Below are positions 30,683 to 39,888 of a stretch of 64,000 bases of DNA, piece after piece. This DNA is from Stenotrophomonas chelatiphaga (GTDB lineage: Bacteria > Pseudomonadota > Gammaproteobacteria > Xanthomonadales > Xanthomonadaceae). The notes below the pieces were generated by a model that saw only the letters and a program-made list of their open reading frames with translations, made no database searches and had not been told where the DNA came from. How positions within the stretch are numbered: position 1 is the stretch's first letter; every line of letters starts with the position of its first letter. Position numbers and translations under genes: made by a program. Location of the stretch: assembly GCF_001431535.1 (NCBI RefSeq), contig NZ_LDJK01000007.1, forward strand, positions 62,001 through 126,000, written 5' to 3'.

Positions 30683-33600
30683 ATGCCCGCTGTTGGCCCC
30701 TCGTTGCAGGCAACACCCGAAGGGATCCGCACGCGGCATCGCTCCGATCCCCCGCAGGAACGCGTCGCAGGATCGGCCATCGGCAGTCTGCTGGTCAGCA
30801 ACACCGCGCCGTTGCGCATGCGCCACCCGTCTGCACCCTCAGGTGCCCGACGGGTGTCCACGGAGAACTACCCGCCTGTCGCCGGTTCACCCGACGCGAT
30901 GCGGCAGACGACCACGCTGCGCGCCCTGCATTGCACGATGGACGGGGTGCGGCGCGCATTGCAGAGCGGAGATACGGAGGCTGGCCGACGCGCTGCGGCA
31001 GCCCTGCTGGGTAGTGGTGTGCAGCGGCGGCTGGTGCTCGACCTGCAGCTTTCTTCTGCCACGCCCGCATTGAGGCAGGCCGGCGTGGACGGGAACCTGC
31101 ACTGGCTGCACGCCGTGACGGGTCTGGTGCGGGAGCAGGCGCTGCCGGCCGCCGAGGTGATCGACTATCTGCTCGTGCCAGGATCGGATGGACGCAATGC
31201 GCCGTCCACCAGCCGTTATCTGCGTGATCCGGCGCTTGGCCAGGCTTTCGTCACCCTGCTCGACACCCTGCATGAAAACGACAGCAGCAACGGGGCACTC
31301 ACCGCCATGCGCGGACGGGCGCGGAGCCATCTGGTGGCAGCGGGACCGGCGGTCGCGGCCCCACCTGCATTGCACGATGTGGTCCAGCAGGCCTGCGAGG
31401 CGACGCAACCCACGCGTCTGGCGGGGCTGGAGTCATCGCTGCTGCGACGAAGCGTAGAGGCGAACATGCCGGCCTTGATCACCGCTTCCGAAGCCGAAGC
31501 CGTGGACCGCATGGTCGTGAAGGAGTTCCAGTCCGGCGGCGCCGATGGCCTTGGCAGCAATCCCGTGTTCCAGTCCACGCCATCACGGGTGCGCACGCTG
31601 GAAGAGCAGATGCAGGATGCCCGCGCCACCTACACGCGGGAAGTCGGCGGCCTGCGAAGGCGCCAGGGCGAGGAGCTGGTGGCCAACATCCAGCAGGAAT
31701 ATGAAGAGGCCGTGCTGGCCGAGGATCCTGCGTTGTCCAACGTCCAGCGCGGTGCGCTGCTACGGCAGCTTTCCGGACACGCCGTGCAGGGGGTGGATCG
31801 TATCGTCCACATTTTTCATCCGGGTCCTGAAGCCGAAGAAGAAGACCCGGCACCGGTGCGGACATGGACCGGTGCCGGCAGCCGCCCCGCCGCGCTGGTC
31901 ACCATCGAGGGTGCAGACTGGCGGGTGAAGGAGACCGGGGACACCGGTCTCAGCGCGATGGAGGCCAGCCTGTCGCGGGTGTTCCAGCTTACCGGCCTGG
32001 CGGCGCCGGACGCACGTGTGGTGGATGCCGATCCTTCCCTGCCAGGCGACAGCCAGCGCTTCGCCTCGCGCTACGAACCCAGTTTCATGGATCTTGGCCG
32101 TTACCTGGATACGCCGGCCGCCGAAGCACTGGCCGCCGCAGGCGATGAAGCCGCCAGGATGGGCTATGCCCAGCTGCGCGGCGACCATGCAGCGGCGGTT
32201 TCCGACTGCGATGCGATTCTGCAGCGCGCTGGGGTCGATCATTTCTGGCAGCTGCAGGATGCGGGACTGCAGGCCGCGCACGCAGCCGCCGACCGGCGGC
32301 GATTCGATGCGCTGGAGGCGATGAATCGCCTGCTGCCGACCGCACAACGCAGCGACCAGGTCCGGCATTTCATTGCCTCGCGATGGCTCGGCAACTGGGA
32401 CCACCTCAACTTCCGGATGGAGAATTTCGGCTACGCCGAGCGCGACGGACAACCCTTGGCGATGACCGTCGATTTCGGCTCGTGCGGGCCACTTGGATTC
32501 GCCACGCTGGACGCGCGCAGGGTGATGCTGCCCAAACGGGCCAGTGCGGACATCGCCCTGCTGCAACGCCCCGCTTCGCTGTTTCCCATCCCGGATGCGT
32601 TTGTTGAAAATGCCGCGGAATTCGACGCGATGGGCGCAGATCCGGGGCGGCTGCACGACACGCTGGGCTGGCCGTACGGGTTCCAGTCGGAAAGCGTTGC
32701 CGACCTGATGCGCACGCCTGCCGTCCCCGATCCGGCCATTGCCGATGCGATGGCGGAAATGGGGTACCGTCTGGCCCTGATTCCTGCAGCCACCGTGCAT
32801 GCGGTGATCGGCGCCGGGTGGCAGGTTCCCGCCGACGCGCCGGAGGGTCGCTGGCCGGACGCCGCAACGATGGCCGGCGTCCTGGTACAGCGCCGGCAGG
32901 CATTGCTCGCCCAGTACGCACCGGGGCAGATCCGTGACTGGATCAGCACCGACCCCGAGCGCGCCGCCCAGGTGCGGCAGCAGATGCTGGATGGTATCGG
33001 TGCTGCACTGGACGGTGCTGGCGACTCCACGGTCCAGCAGGAACATGCCGCTGCACTGCAGGCCAGGCATCAGATGCTGCTGGACGGCGATTTCGCCGCC
33101 ATCGTGGGCGATCCCAATGCACGCGAGCCCAATGCCGTCACGGCACGGATCAGGGCACTGCAACGGCTGCATGACTGCAATCGCAGACTGGCCGCCGCGC
33201 TGGACACCCATGCCGAGGCGGACATCCGCGCGATCGCGGGAGAGCTGCTGTCCCCATCGGTGTTCGGAGAGCTGCTGACCGACCTGGAACTGGGTGCGGG
33301 CGCGGATGAGCGCAGACGCACCAGCTTCGAAGCGAACCGCGATTGGCTGTTGCTGGTGAAGCGCCTGGTGGACGACGGTTACCTGGCTGCCGCACAGGTC
33401 ACGCACTGCCTGTTGCAGACGTTCGAAGGGGCCACCTATCCGCCCAACATCGGCGCGCACGCACATCGAGACCCCGCGCTCGGGATGGCGTTCATCGAGC
33501 TGATGGAGACCCTGATGGCCAGGTCGGTGGACATTACCCCGGCCCTGCTGCGCGAGGGCCTGTTGACGGCAAAGGTGAAGGGTTTCCCGAACTATTACGC

Positions 33601-34882
33601 CGCGTTGGCGGCATCCGGTGCATCGATCGCCTGGGACCAGCGCCTGCAACAGGCCGAGCTGCTGCCAGGCAACGCAGAGTACATCCGCCTGAGGTCGCTG
33701 CGCAGCTGGGCGGTGAAGAAGGTGTCCTACGAGCTGCGGCGCGGTGACGAGCCGCTCCACGTCGATGGACACGCACAACGGCTGGCGGCGCTGCCGCTGC
33801 GCGACCTCATCCAGCACGTGGACGCCGCGTATGGTACCCGCCGCGTGATCGAACTGGAGCTGCCTGAGATACGTGCGAGCCTGCGCATGAAGCTGACCAG
33901 CCAGGTCGAGGAAGAGGCGCTGACGGAACTTGTCCAGCGCAGCGTGGAAGGCGCCTGGAAAGAAGCCATCGTCAAACATCGGCTTCCGCGTGACACGCCG
34001 GTGCCGCCCAGAATGCTCGAAGAGCTCGAACGCAGCGCACTGGGCACCTATCGTGACCAGATGAAGAAATCACGCATGCCGGAAGCCGAGGCGCTTATCC
34101 GGGCCGGTGAGCAGCACTACACGGACGCGGTGCTGGCGCAGCCGGACATGGCGTTGGCGGAAAGGCGCCAGTTGCTCAAGCAACGTGCCGAGGAGATCAC
34201 CTCTGCCATCAGCAGCATGGTCCGCGCTGCCGGCGACAGTGACGAACCGGCGGTGGATGCAAGGGCCATCGGGCAGCGTGCACAGCAGCAGGGCGCCAGC
34301 ACGGCCGCCGAGCTGGCCGCGCATGCGACGGCCCAGGCGCAGCAGGATGCGCAGGCACAGGCACAGGCACAGGCGCGTGCCAGGGCCGAACAGCAGGCAC
34401 GCAGCAAGGCCGGTGAATCGGCCCAGCGCGCATCCACGAGCGCCGCGGCCAAAGCCAGCCACGCCGCGGCTCTCGCCGCCTCCTCCCAGGCCCGTGCGCA
34501 GGCCCAGGCCGCCGCACGTAGCGAGTCAAAGCGCCGTGCAGATGAAAGAGCAGCCAAGGACGCATCGGCACGTGCCACGCGTGATGCGATCGTCCACAGC
34601 ACCCAGTTCAATAATGAGGTGCAGACGCGCCTGGCCATGCTGCGCGCGCCAACCCCGCCCGGTGCGGCGCCCTCGTCCTCCCGGCAGACGCAGCGGCAGA
34701 TAGAGCAGCGTGCGGCCGCGCTCAGGAATGATCGCCGGAATGCACAGCTGTACGCACGCCTGGAGGCGCTCAGGGCGGACGTTCCAGGCGCAGCGTCGGC
34801 CCCTCGCTCCAGCGCCGGCCGTCAACGCACCCGGCAGTACGTGGATCCGAGCAGCGGCGCGTCCGGCAGCACGACCCGATGA
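30683..34882 (+). CDS. Large effector-like protein: two helical modules around a kinase-like core
   Basis: A 1399-residue protein that I cannot name. Residues 1-75 are Ser/Arg/Pro-rich and look disordered. Residues about 79-380 and 823-1185 are homologous helical modules; RDPALG-x-AF recurs at 181 and 929, and both end in a similar Leu/Gln-rich helix. Between them lies a region resembling an atypical kinase: WRVKE (Lys416), SAMEAS (Glu427), GNWDHLNFRMEN (570-581, candidate Asp573 and Asn581) and VDFG (597-599). Residues about 1190-1320 are an Ala/Gln/Arg low-complexity coiled coil, and the tail is basic. There is no signal peptide, membrane segment or adjacent partner gene. The size and layout recall type III or IV secreted effectors, but no secretion genes are in view. 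Kinase activity is inference. Confidence 0.7.
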   Translation: MPAVGPSLQATPEGIRTRHRSDPPQERVAGSAIGSLLVSNTAPLRMRHPSAPSGARRVSTENYPPVAGSPDAMRQTTTLRALHCTMDGVRRALQSGDTEAGRRAAAALLGSGVQRRLVLDLQLSSATPALRQAGVDGNLHWLHAVTGLVREQALPAAEVIDYLLVPGSDGRNAPSTSRYLRDPALGQAFVTLLDTLHENDSSNGALTAMRGRARSHLVAAGPAVAAPPALHDVVQQACEATQPTRLAGLESSLLRRSVEANMPALITASEAEAVDRMVVKEFQSGGADGLGSNPVFQSTPSRVRTLEEQMQDARATYTREVGGLRRRQGEELVANIQQEYEEAVLAEDPALSNVQRGALLRQLSGHAVQGVDRIVHIFHPGPEAEEEDPAPVRTWTGAGSRPAALVTIEGADWRVKETGDTGLSAMEASLSRVFQLTGLAAPDARVVDADPSLPGDSQRFASRYEPSFMDLGRYLDTPAAEALAAAGDEAARMGYAQLRGDHAAAVSDCDAILQRAGVDHFWQLQDAGLQAAHAAADRRRFDALEAMNRLLPTAQRSDQVRHFIASRWLGNWDHLNFRMENFGYAERDGQPLAMTVDFGSCGPLGFATLDARRVMLPKRASADIALLQRPASLFPIPDAFVENAAEFDAMGADPGRLHDTLGWPYGFQSESVADLMRTPAVPDPAIADAMAEMGYRLALIPAATVHAVIGAGWQVPADAPEGRWPDAATMAGVLVQRRQALLAQYAPGQIRDWISTDPERAAQVRQQMLDGIGAALDGAGDSTVQQEHAAALQARHQMLLDGDFAAIVGDPNAREPNAVTARIRALQRLHDCNRRLAAALDTHAEADIRAIAGELLSPSVFGELLTDLELGAGADERRRTSFEANRDWLLLVKRLVDDGYLAAAQVTHCLLQTFEGATYPPNIGAHAHRDPALGMAFIELMETLMARSVDITPALLREGLLTAKVKGFPNYYAALAASGASIAWDQRLQQAELLPGNAEYIRLRSLRSWAVKKVSYELRRGDEPLHVDGHAQRLAALPLRDLIQHVDAAYGTRRVIELELPEIRASLRMKLTSQVEEEALTELVQRSVEGAWKEAIVKHRLPRDTPVPPRMLEELERSALGTYRDQMKKSRMPEAEALIRAGEQHYTDAVLAQPDMALAERRQLLKQRAEEITSAISSMVRAAGDSDEPAVDARAIGQRAQQQGASTAAELAAHATAQAQQDAQAQAQAQARARAEQQARSKAGESAQRASTSAAAKASHAAALAASSQARAQAQAAARSESKRRADERAAKDASARATRDAIVHSTQFNNEVQTRLAMLRAPTPPGAAPSSSRQTQRQIEQRAAALRNDRRNAQLYARLEALRADVPGAASAPRSSAGRQRTRQYVDPSSGASGSTTR

Positions 34883-34896
34883 TCCGCAGGTCGTGC
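34869..34896. terminator. Hairpin at the convergent gene ends
   Basis: GCACGACC (34869-34876) and GGTCGTGC (34889-34896) form an eight-base stem that spans the stop of the kinase-like gene and abuts the thuA-like stop. It has no T-run, so it is a weak candidate terminator. Confidence 0.4.
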
Positions 34897-34897
34897 G

Positions 34898-35611
34898 TCA
34901 GCAGTGCGGGCTTGTGCCCACCGCATAGGCCAACCCACGCCGCAGCAGCGCGCGCACATGGGGATCGGCATAGACCGCCGCATCGTGGCCGAAACCGGTG
35001 TACCAGCTGCGTCCGCGGCCCATCGGCCGGCACCAGGTGATGGGATGGTCAGCGCCCATGGTGCCGCCCGGGTAGCTGGCCTCATCCACCGTCGCCAGCA
35101 CCTGCACCCAGGGTCGCGGGTTGCGCCGGTAGTTGTAGATCTCGTCGGTGATCGACCATTGGCGGCCTTCGTGGCCGCCGCCGTGCAGGGTTACCTTGGC
35201 GGTCTGCAGGCCCGGTGGATGCTTGTGGAACCAGGCGCCGACCAGCTCGCCGTAGAATGGCCAGTCGTACTCGGTATCGGCCGCCGCATGCAGGCCGAGG
35301 TACCCGCCGCCGCCTTCGATGTAATCCTTGAAGGCCGCCTGCTGGGCCTCATCCAGCACATCGCCGGTGGTATTGGCGAACACCACGGCGCGGTACGCGG
35401 ACAGTCCCTCGCCGGTGAAGACCGCGCTGTCTTCGCCGTGCACCACCCGCAGGCCCTGTTCGGACGCCAGGGACCGCAGCGTATCCACGGCCACCGGAAT
35501 CGAGTCGTGGCGGAATTTGGACGTGCGGGTGAAGACCAGGATCGCGTCGTCGGCAACGGCCGGCCAGGGCAGCAGGAACAGGGCCATGCAACAGCAGAGG
35601 AGGGTACGCAT
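34898..35611 (-). CDS. Exported ThuA-domain protein
   Basis: A 237-residue protein. The start at 35611 gives the signal peptide MRTLLCCCMALFLLPWPAVA. The mature protein is a ThuA-like class-I-glutamine-amidotransferase fold: ILVFTRTSKFRHDSIP at the start, GGGGYLGLHAAADTEYDWPFYG in the middle and DHPITWCRPMGRGRSWYTGFGHD near the end. ThuA-domain proteins are linked to sugar (trehalose) utilisation. As a secreted single-domain protein its substrate is unknown. It converges on the kinase-like gene. Confidence 0.88.
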   Translation of the reverse strand: MRTLLCCCMALFLLPWPAVADDAILVFTRTSKFRHDSIPVAVDTLRSLASEQGLRVVHGEDSAVFTGEGLSAYRAVVFANTTGDVLDEAQQAAFKDYIEGGGGYLGLHAAADTEYDWPFYGELVGAWFHKHPPGLQTAKVTLHGGGHEGRQWSITDEIYNYRRNPRPWVQVLATVDEASYPGGTMGADHPITWCRPMGRGRSWYTGFGHDAAVYADPHVRALLRRGLAYAVGTSPHC

Positions 35612-35740
35612 GCGGCGGATTCTGCCACGCACCGCGCGTCGGGCCATGCTGCACTGCATTGATCCTGCTCAAGGCATGGCCTGCACGGCGGGTGTGTAAT
35701 GCTCGCGTTCCAACACGGCAGACCACCGAGGAGCCCGGCC

Positions 35741-36187
35741 ATGTACAAGCGCATCCTGATTGCCACCGACGGATCGGAACTGGCGGAAAAAGGCCTGATG
35801 AAGGGCCTGGAGCTGGCCAAGGACCTGGACGCGGAGGTCGATATCGTGACCGTATCCGAGCCTTGGGCCGTCGGCATGTACGACGCCATGGGCTGGAGCG
35901 TGGGCTACATGAACAGCCCGGAATACAAGGCCGACCGCGAAGAGACGGCGCAGAAGATCCTGCAGCCCGCACTGGCCACGGCGCAGGCGCAGGCCGTGCG
36001 GGCCAATGGCGTGCACGTGCTGGACCGCTATGCCGCCGACGGCGTGATCGACGTGGCCGGCGAGCGCAGCTCGGACCTGATCGTGATGACCTCGCATGGC
36101 CGGCGCGGGATGACCCGCGTGCTGCTCGGCAGCCAGACCGCCGAAGTCCTGGCACGCAGCAGCATCCCGGTGCTGGTCATCCGCTGA
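35741..36187 (+). CDS. Universal stress protein (UspA family)
   Basis: A 148-residue UspA-fold protein beginning MYKRILIATDGSELAEKGL. It keeps the ATP-binding pattern, with SHGRRGMTRVLLGSQTAEVLARS fitting G-x2-G-x9-G-S/T, so it is probably the nucleotide-binding type. GAGGAGCCCGGCC precedes the ATG; an in-frame ATG 14 codons upstream lacks a site. It is a single gene with its own terminator. Confidence 0.92.
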   Translation: MYKRILIATDGSELAEKGLMKGLELAKDLDAEVDIVTVSEPWAVGMYDAMGWSVGYMNSPEYKADREETAQKILQPALATAQAQAVRANGVHVLDRYAADGVIDVAGERSSDLIVMTSHGRRGMTRVLLGSQTAEVLARSSIPVLVIR

Positions 36188-36243
36188 CGCCGGCCGACCG
36201 GGGTCGGCGCCAGCGGGCACAGCGTTCCCTGGGGAGGGGACCC

Positions 36244-36278
36244 GGCGTCGGTCGCAGGAAGCGGCCGGCGCCGTTTTT
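36244..36278. terminator. Terminator between convergent uspA-like and small gene
   Basis: GGCGTCGG (36244-36251) pairs with CCGGCGCC (36265-36272) over a 13-base loop and is followed by GTTTTT. It serves the plus-strand uspA-like gene. Confidence 0.6.
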
Positions 36279-36305
36279 CTTCCGGCCCCAGCCCCCGCGC
36301 CACGT

Positions 36306-36548
36306 TCAGTCGCGCAGCTTCAGGGTCTGCGATTCGTCGAGGCTGCCATCGGCCAGCAGCACCACGTAGCGCTCGCCGCTGCGGTCGAACAGCACCGGGA
36401 TCGGATCGCGGAACAGCGGCCGCCGCACGAAGCGCAGCTGCCAGCCGAAATGTTCCAGGGTCTGCACGGCGGACAGCTGTTCGGCGGTCAGCCCCTGGCG
36501 AAGGGCGGCCTGGTCGATCGGCAGGTTGCGGCGTTCTACGTTGCTCAT
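36306..36548 (-). CDS. Hypothetical 80-residue protein
   Basis: Begins MSNVERRNLPIDQAALRQGL and continues TAEQLSAVQTLEHFGWQLRFVRRPLFRDPIPVLF. It has a helix then strands, no signal peptide and no motif I can assign. It reads like a small conserved cytoplasmic protein of Xanthomonadaceae. It lies just downstream of the DUF2782 gene on the same strand, 16 bases apart, so the two may be an operon. Confidence 0.7.
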   Translation of the reverse strand: MSNVERRNLPIDQAALRQGLTAEQLSAVQTLEHFGWQLRFVRRPLFRDPIPVLFDRSGERYVVLLADGSLDESQTLKLRD

Positions 36549-36564
36549 TTCGAAAGAACGTGCA

Positions 36565-36861
36565 TCACCAGCTGTAGAGCTTCCAGTACACCGGTGACAC
36601 GCCATCCTTGGAATTGTCCATGCGGCCATCGCCGTTCTGGTCGTAGATGAAATAGGGGGAACCGCGCAGCGGGGTCACCTTGACCATGCGCAGCTGGCCC
36701 GCCACCCGGTACTCCTCCAGCACGTCGCCGTTGTCCAGCGTGCGCTTGGCGATGTCGGCACCGGCCACGTCGACCGGCGGTGCACCGGCGCCACCGGAGG
36801 TCGCGCAGCCGGCCAGCAGCAGGGCCAGCAGCAGCGGTGCGGCGAGCATCATGGGTTTCAT
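36565..36861 (-). CDS. DUF2782 lipoprotein
   Basis: A 98-residue lipoprotein: signal segment MKPMMLAAPLLLALLLAGC with lipobox LLAGC. The mature part has RTLDNGDVLEEYRVAGQLRMVKVTP and YFIYDQNGDGRMD, the DUF2782 pattern regularly found divergent from polA in gammaproteobacteria. Function is unknown; it is probably periplasmic. The 87-base gap to polA must hold both divergent promoters. Confidence 0.85.
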   Translation of the reverse strand: MKPMMLAAPLLLALLLAGCATSGGAGAPPVDVAGADIAKRTLDNGDVLEEYRVAGQLRMVKVTPLRGSPYFIYDQNGDGRMDNSKDGVSPVYWKLYSW

Positions 36862-36948
36862 GGGCAGGAGTCCTTGGCCGGGTGTGCAGGGGATTATGCC
36901 CCAGCCGGCGTGACCGACGCGCAGGCGCGGGGCGCGTAGAATCGTCGC

Positions 36949-39726
36949 ATGAGCAGATTAGTCCTTATCGACGGGTCCAGTTACCTGTATCGCGCGTTCC
37001 ACGCGCTGCCGCCGCTGTCCAATCCGCAGGGTGAACCGACCGGTGCGTTGTTCGGCGTGGTCAACATGCTGCGCGCAACGCTGAAGGAGCGCCCGGCCTA
37101 CGTGGCGTTCGTGGTCGATGCGCCGGGCAAGACCTTCCGCGATGACCTGTACGACCAGTACAAGGCCAACCGCCCGCCGATGCCGGACGAGCTGCGCAGC
37201 CAGGTCGAACCGATGTGCCGCATCGTCGAAGCGCTCGGCATCAGCATTCTGCGCATCTCCGGCGTAGAGGCCGACGATGTGATCGGTACGCTGGCCCTGC
37301 AGGGCGTGGCGCGCGACCTCAGCGTGACCATTTCCACCGGGGACAAGGACTTCGCCCAGCTGGTGCGGCCGGGGATCGAACTGGTCAACACCATGACCGG
37401 CAGCCGGATGGATTCGGACGCTGCGGTGATGGAAAAATTCGGCGTGCGCGCCGACCAGATCGTCGACCTGCTGGCGTTGATGGGCGATGCCGTGGACAAC
37501 GTGCCCGGTGTCGAGAAATGCGGCCCCAAGACCGCCGCCAAGTGGCTGGGCGAGTACCAGCACCTGGACGGGGTGATCGCCGCCGCGCCGGGCATGAAAG
37601 GCAAGATCGGCGAGAACCTGCGCGCGGCGCTGGAGCGGTTGCCGCTGAACCGCGAGCTGGTGACCATCCGTACCGACGTGGCGCTGGAGTCCGGCCCGCA
37701 GGACCTGCCGCTGCGCGAGCGCAACGTCGAGGAACTGCGCGAACTGTACGCGCGGTATGGCTTCACCCAGGCATTGAAGGAGCTGGAAGGCAGCGCCGGG
37801 CTCGCGCCCAGCGTGGCCAGCGAGGCAGCGCCGAGCCTGCGCGGCACCGCCGCCGGCTTCGCCCGCGGTGGCAGCGACGCGACGCCGGTGGCTGACCTGG
37901 ACCCGTCGCTGTCGTTGCCGGGCGAGTACGAGACGGTCCTCGAGCCGGCCCAGCTGCAGGCCTGGGTCGAGCGGCTGCAACACGCGGACCTGGTCAGTTT
38001 CGATACCGAAACCGATGCGCTGGATGCCATGCGGGCGCGGCTGGTGGGCATCAGCCTGGCGGTGGAGCCGGGCAAGGCCGCCTACATCCCGATCAACCAC
38101 GATTACCCCGGCGCGCCGGCCCAGCTGCCGATGCAGCAGGTGCTGGATGCGCTGCGCCCGGTGCTGGAAGACCCGGCGAAGAAGAAGCTCGGCCAGCACG
38201 GCAAGTACGACCTGCACGTGCTGCGCCGGCACGGCATCGACGTGCGCGGTTACCACGACGACACCATGCTGGAAAGCTTCGTGCTCAATTCCACCGCCAC
38301 GCGGCATGACATGGATTCGCTGGCGCAGCGCTACCTCGGCTACACCACGATCAAGTTCGAGGACGTCGCCGGCAAGGGCGCCAAGCAGATCTCGTTCTCC
38401 CAGGTGGGCATCGACGAGGCCAGCCGCTACGCCGCCGAAGATGCCGATGTGACCCTGCGGTTGCACCGCGCGCTGGCGCCGCAGTTGCTGGCGCTGCCGT
38501 CGCTGGACCAGGTGTACCGGGAAATCGAAATGCCGCTGGTGCCGGTGCTGGCCAGCATCGAAGCCAACGGCGTGCAGGTGGACGTGGCCGAACTGCGCCG
38601 CCAGAGCCAGGACCTGTCCACGCGCATGCTGGCCGCGCAGCAGAAGGCCACCGAACTGGCCGGGCGCAGCTTCAACCTGGATTCGCCCAAGCAGCTGCAG
38701 GCGGTGTTGTTCGACGAACTCAAGCTGCCCGCCCTGGTGAAGACGCCGAAGGGCCAGCCGAGCACCAACGAAGAAGCGCTGGAGGCCATTGCCGAACAGC
38801 ACGAGCTGCCGCGGGTGATCCTTGAGTACCGTGGGTTGGCCAAGCTGCGCAGTACCTATACCGACAAGCTGCCGGAGATGGTCAACGCCGATACCGGCCG
38901 GGTGCACACCAGCTACCACCAGTCCGGTGCGGCCACCGGGCGGCTGTCATCGTCCGATCCAAACCTGCAGAACATTCCGATCCGCACCGACGACGGCCGC
39001 CGCATCCGTCGTGCCTTCGTGGCACCGGAGGGCAAGCTGCTGCTGGCCGCCGATTACTCGCAGATCGAGCTGCGGATCATGGCCCACCTGTCCGAAGACC
39101 CGGGCCTGGTACGCGCCTTCGAACAGGGGGCGGACGTGCACCGCGCCACCGCCGCCGAAGTGTTCGGGCGCCGCCTGGACGAGGTGACCAGCAACGAACG
39201 CCGCGCCGCCAAGGCGATCAACTTCGGCCTGATGTACGGCATGAGTGCGTTCGGCCTGGCACGCAACCTGGGCATCGACCGTGGCCAGGCGCAGGATTAC
39301 GTCGCGCTGTATTTCAGCCGGTATCCGGGGGTGCGTGATTTCATGGACCGCATGCGCGAGCAGGCGCGCGAGCAGGGCTATGTGGAAACCCTGTTCGGCC
39401 GGCGCCTGTATCTGAACGACATCAACGCGCGCAACCAGGGCCTGCGTGCCGGTGCCGAGCGGGCGGCCATCAATGCGCCGATGCAGGGCACCGCGGCCGA
39501 CATCATCAAGCGGGCGATGGTGGACGTGGATCGCTGGCTGCAGGCATCGGCGGCGCCGGCCCGGATGATCCTGCAGGTGCACGATGAACTGGTGTTCGAG
39601 TGCGAGGCCGGTTTCATCGACGAACTGCGTACCGCGGTGGTCCTTCAGATGTCGCAAGCGGCACAGTTGAAGGTGCCGCTGGTGGTCGATACCGGGCACG
39701 GCCAGAACTGGGACGAAGCCCATTGA
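36949..39726 (+). CDS. polA: DNA polymerase I
   Basis: A 925-residue family-A polymerase with all three domains. The N-terminal 5'-3' exonuclease has GVEADDVIGTLA, STGDKDFAQLV and ALMGDAVDNVPG. The 3'-5' proofreading domain has FDTETDAL near residue 350, so the metal-binding Asp and Glu are present. The polymerase has TGRLSSSDPNLQNIP, DYSQIELR, KAINFGLMYGMS and HDELVFE. It handles Okazaki-fragment processing and repair. A predicted sRNA lies directly downstream, as in other gammaproteobacteria. Confidence 0.97.
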   Translation: MSRLVLIDGSSYLYRAFHALPPLSNPQGEPTGALFGVVNMLRATLKERPAYVAFVVDAPGKTFRDDLYDQYKANRPPMPDELRSQVEPMCRIVEALGISILRISGVEADDVIGTLALQGVARDLSVTISTGDKDFAQLVRPGIELVNTMTGSRMDSDAAVMEKFGVRADQIVDLLALMGDAVDNVPGVEKCGPKTAAKWLGEYQHLDGVIAAAPGMKGKIGENLRAALERLPLNRELVTIRTDVALESGPQDLPLRERNVEELRELYARYGFTQALKELEGSAGLAPSVASEAAPSLRGTAAGFARGGSDATPVADLDPSLSLPGEYETVLEPAQLQAWVERLQHADLVSFDTETDALDAMRARLVGISLAVEPGKAAYIPINHDYPGAPAQLPMQQVLDALRPVLEDPAKKKLGQHGKYDLHVLRRHGIDVRGYHDDTMLESFVLNSTATRHDMDSLAQRYLGYTTIKFEDVAGKGAKQISFSQVGIDEASRYAAEDADVTLRLHRALAPQLLALPSLDQVYREIEMPLVPVLASIEANGVQVDVAELRRQSQDLSTRMLAAQQKATELAGRSFNLDSPKQLQAVLFDELKLPALVKTPKGQPSTNEEALEAIAEQHELPRVILEYRGLAKLRSTYTDKLPEMVNADTGRVHTSYHQSGAATGRLSSSDPNLQNIPIRTDDGRRIRRAFVAPEGKLLLAADYSQIELRIMAHLSEDPGLVRAFEQGADVHRATAAEVFGRRLDEVTSNERRAAKAINFGLMYGMSAFGLARNLGIDRGQAQDYVALYFSRYPGVRDFMDRMREQAREQGYVETLFGRRLYLNDINARNQGLRAGAERAAINAPMQGTAADIIKRAMVDVDRWLQASAAPARMILQVHDELVFECEAGFIDELRTAVVLQMSQAAQLKVPLVVDTGHGQNWDEAH

Positions 39727-39867
39727 GTCGTATCCAGCGCTTTATGACGCTGAATGGGTTAATCGGTGAGATTTAGCTGACTAAATGATGAATATTCTGG
39801 TGGAGGTGGTTGGCTAAATGGGCCGCCTTCACGATTCATCAATGTTCGAAGTGCTTCCATAGGTTCC

Positions 39868-39888
39868 AACAGGCGCAACGCCTGTTGT
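39868..39888. promoter_or_regulatory. Perfect inverted repeat at the sRNA 5' end
   Basis: CAACAGGCG-CAA-CGCCTGTTG is a perfect nine-base-arm palindrome that overlaps the expected transcription start of the sX13-like RNA. It could be an operator or the first helix of a longer transcript. The 140 bases between polA and it are AT-richer than the surroundings and probably hold the sRNA promoter. Confidence 0.45.

Noticed and set aside
31760-33979. A 739-codon minus-strand frame within the large kinase-like gene
   Set aside because: The plus-strand protein has a strong ribosome-binding site, internal homology and ordered motifs, while the minus frame has none.
34300-34882. XVIPCD-type type IV secretion signal at the C-terminus of the large protein
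   Set aside because: The tail is Ala/Gln/Arg coiled coil and basic. I do not see the conserved motifs of that domain.
39727-39867. Short ORFs between polA and the sRNA
   Set aside because: No frame has a start with a ribosome-binding site and a plausible length. The region is AT-richer and better explained as sRNA promoter.
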